From: UBA9620 sp965220695
GTDB lineage: Bacteria; Acidobacteriota; Vicinamibacteria; Vicinamibacterales; UBA8438
Direction: 5' to 3'
DNA: 64,000 nt
Assembly (NCBI GenBank): GCA_965220695.1
Contig: OZ244838.1
Span: 868,001 to 932,000 of the forward strand
This document shows, one piece after another, positions 63,901 through 64,000 of this stretch. Under the pieces are notes generated by a model, which saw only the letters and a list, made by a program, of their open reading frames with translations, was not told the origin of the DNA and made no database searches. The first letter of the stretch is position 1; every line of letters begins with the position of its first letter. Made by a program: the position numbers and the translations under genes.

Positions 63901-64000
63901 TGGCGCGCGCGATGCTGCCGTTGCTGCAGATGTAGACGATGTCGATCCGTTCGACGTCGTTCCAGAGGTGATCGATGGCGCGGGCGATGATGCCGCGGGC
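60929..64000 (-). CDS. SNF2-like SF2 helicase, N-terminus beyond window
   Basis: The frame runs from the right edge to a stop at 60929 (1,023 codons), so the Walker A part lies outside. Seen in order: motif Ia region (DIVYICSNGSIARANL), DEAH-like box LVILDEFQRFKK (motif II), LLLSATPYKLY (motif III), a 500-residue middle section of unknown fold, and the second RecA domain with STSIGQEGLDFHPWCHRLIH (V) and NPVDLEQREGRIHRY (VI). This group of very large helicases is found in defence islands beside methylases or phospholipase-D-like nucleases. No partner is visible to the left; it would lie off the right edge. An internal ATG or GTG start cannot be excluded but the alignment shows the frame is part of a longer protein. 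Confidence 0.85.
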   Translation of the reverse strand, partial: ARGIIARAIDHLWNDVERIDIVYICSNGSIARANLPKLRVGGAEQRSFALATRLTMLATELAHREGESGLAGSKLNFVSFTPGTSFKMGHSAGQGREREVLFQLLHPLVGPRTALMNLLQGWITKRDDWRWRLENSPRPIDDTIRQRFEAAFHEHPDLQRRLRELLETSFRRYRSWPAEARCQRDQVISELRRVLAGACVKALEPDLVILDEFQRFKKLLDTRETERDPAAGLAQELFQARAHDGKRVRTLLLSATPYKLYTADAEIEHEDHYEDFLATTRFLLGDDDARVEALKYQLSRFGAALRRAAAGDPEQMGRVELAKRAVEGSLQDVMARTERVAASDDRDAMVSEDRRTATVTSSDVRQYLAADALFSAVGGHDPMPFWKSAPYLAHFMHGYKFNELVDEAISTPDKMIDALQRHDSAFLKAATLRSWGSIDPGHAKLRELVGELIDGGLWRLLWMPPTVPYWPLEGPFEGKEQATKRLLFSAWNVVPDVVSAVLSYEAERLMTGGRLDSYEKPDEQQRPLLRLTQSTSGVRSRHRLLLLLLPCLPLADRAHPLDAPAGQDRRAWVRARVEELLADSGLPNPQGGNIDDRWEWAAPLLLDPELRAFLRAWRNDELHPWLDAEPLPQPNPEVFRTYVDDLLVIDPRSLGRRPPDLAELLTDIALGSPAILAARSVRGGASVGDDRRRRLAALIADAFWRLFNRPAVIALLRQLAPGTAARDESAYWRLVLRYCRQGNLQAVLDEQWHMLWDQESWSDDTGADETAAKCARKLVQVVHPMRARVHGQFFRAERGASGGRVERDELRVRTVFALRFGHVRTDDGEYVSQDAVRAAFNSPFRPFVLASTSIGQEGLDFHPWCHRLIHWNLPGNPVDLEQREGRIHRYKGHAVRRNVAASRALDAFATWRAGKDRAGKDIWTLMFDLADEAARATDENDLIPHWIAPGEHRVQRHVPQLPYTTEIEAFDRLKRQLAAYRVVFGQPRQEELVTLLDRSGVDVTRLRNWAVNLSPPVIPRSSA

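Noticed and set aside
50215..64000. Methylase, nuclease and helicase as one DISARM or BREX locus
   Set aside because: The helicase is 7 kb away behind a CPBP protease, two ADOP permeases and PadR; no DUF1998, phospholipase-D-like or alkaline-phosphatase-type gene is seen.

Overview
The window comes from a high-GC bacterium, most probably an acidobacterium of the Vicinamibacteria type; this is inferred from gene content alone. The pointers are three ADOP permeases (an acidobacterial MacB/FtsX expansion) with a PadR regulator, a VWFA-related acidobacterial protein, pairs of large planctomycete-type cytochromes with Tat-exported DUF1552/DUF1501 partners, and many quinoproteins. No rRNA, tRNA, CRISPR array, intact transposase or prophage was found.

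Layout. 1-2.7 kb: the end of a secreted protein, a MntA-HepT toxin-antitoxin pair between near-identical 23-bp direct repeats, and a VWFA-like protein. 2.7-18.2 kb: a metabolic block on both strands with a fused FAD/Fe-S dehydrogenase, a serine/alanine-glyoxylate aminotransferase, a PQQ alcohol dehydrogenase, a haem-bearing propeller protein, the DUF1592-type cytochrome with its DUF1552 partner, an ankyrin protein and a BamB-like propeller. 18.2-25.3 kb: an accessory and eroding stretch with Phd-VapC, a P-loop stub followed by a Nudix-like protein, a small membrane protein, two N-terminally truncated divergent genes, a PEGA lipoprotein, a MITE-like inverted-repeat element and HipBA. 25.3-33.8 kb: an S9 peptidase, an ABC exporter, a NIPSNAP protein, a glucose-dehydrogenase-like quinoprotein, an AraC-type regulator and a soluble PQQ sugar dehydrogenase. 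33.8-38.7 kb: a lower-GC stretch with a secreted Cys-rich peptide, an ADOP permease and a broken thioredoxin-like/DUF418 region. 38.7-49.4 kb: a PQQ alcohol dehydrogenase with its dihaem cytochrome c, a cupin, a DUF1549/DUF1553 cytochrome with a DUF1501 partner and an NRAMP-like transporter, and a metallo-beta-lactamase-fold enzyme. 49.5-64 kb: a decayed nucleotidyltransferase, a DUF1156-type DNA methylase overlapping a PD-(D/E)XK nuclease-like gene, a CPBP protease, two divergent ADOP permeases with PadR, a hairpin-rich intergenic stretch that may encode a structured RNA, and a SNF2-like helicase running off the right edge.

How the genes work together. The metabolic blocks look periplasmic: quinoproteins and large c-type cytochromes would oxidise alcohols, sugars or other small organics and pass electrons to the respiratory chain. 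The FAD/Fe-S enzyme, aminotransferase and NIPSNAP protein fit hydroxy- and keto-acid metabolism. Between these blocks lie toxin-antitoxin modules (three intact, two remnants), a methylase-nuclease pair, a defence-type helicase, a repeat present in three copies, and several deletion junctions, which is the pattern of a turning-over defence and accessory repertoire.
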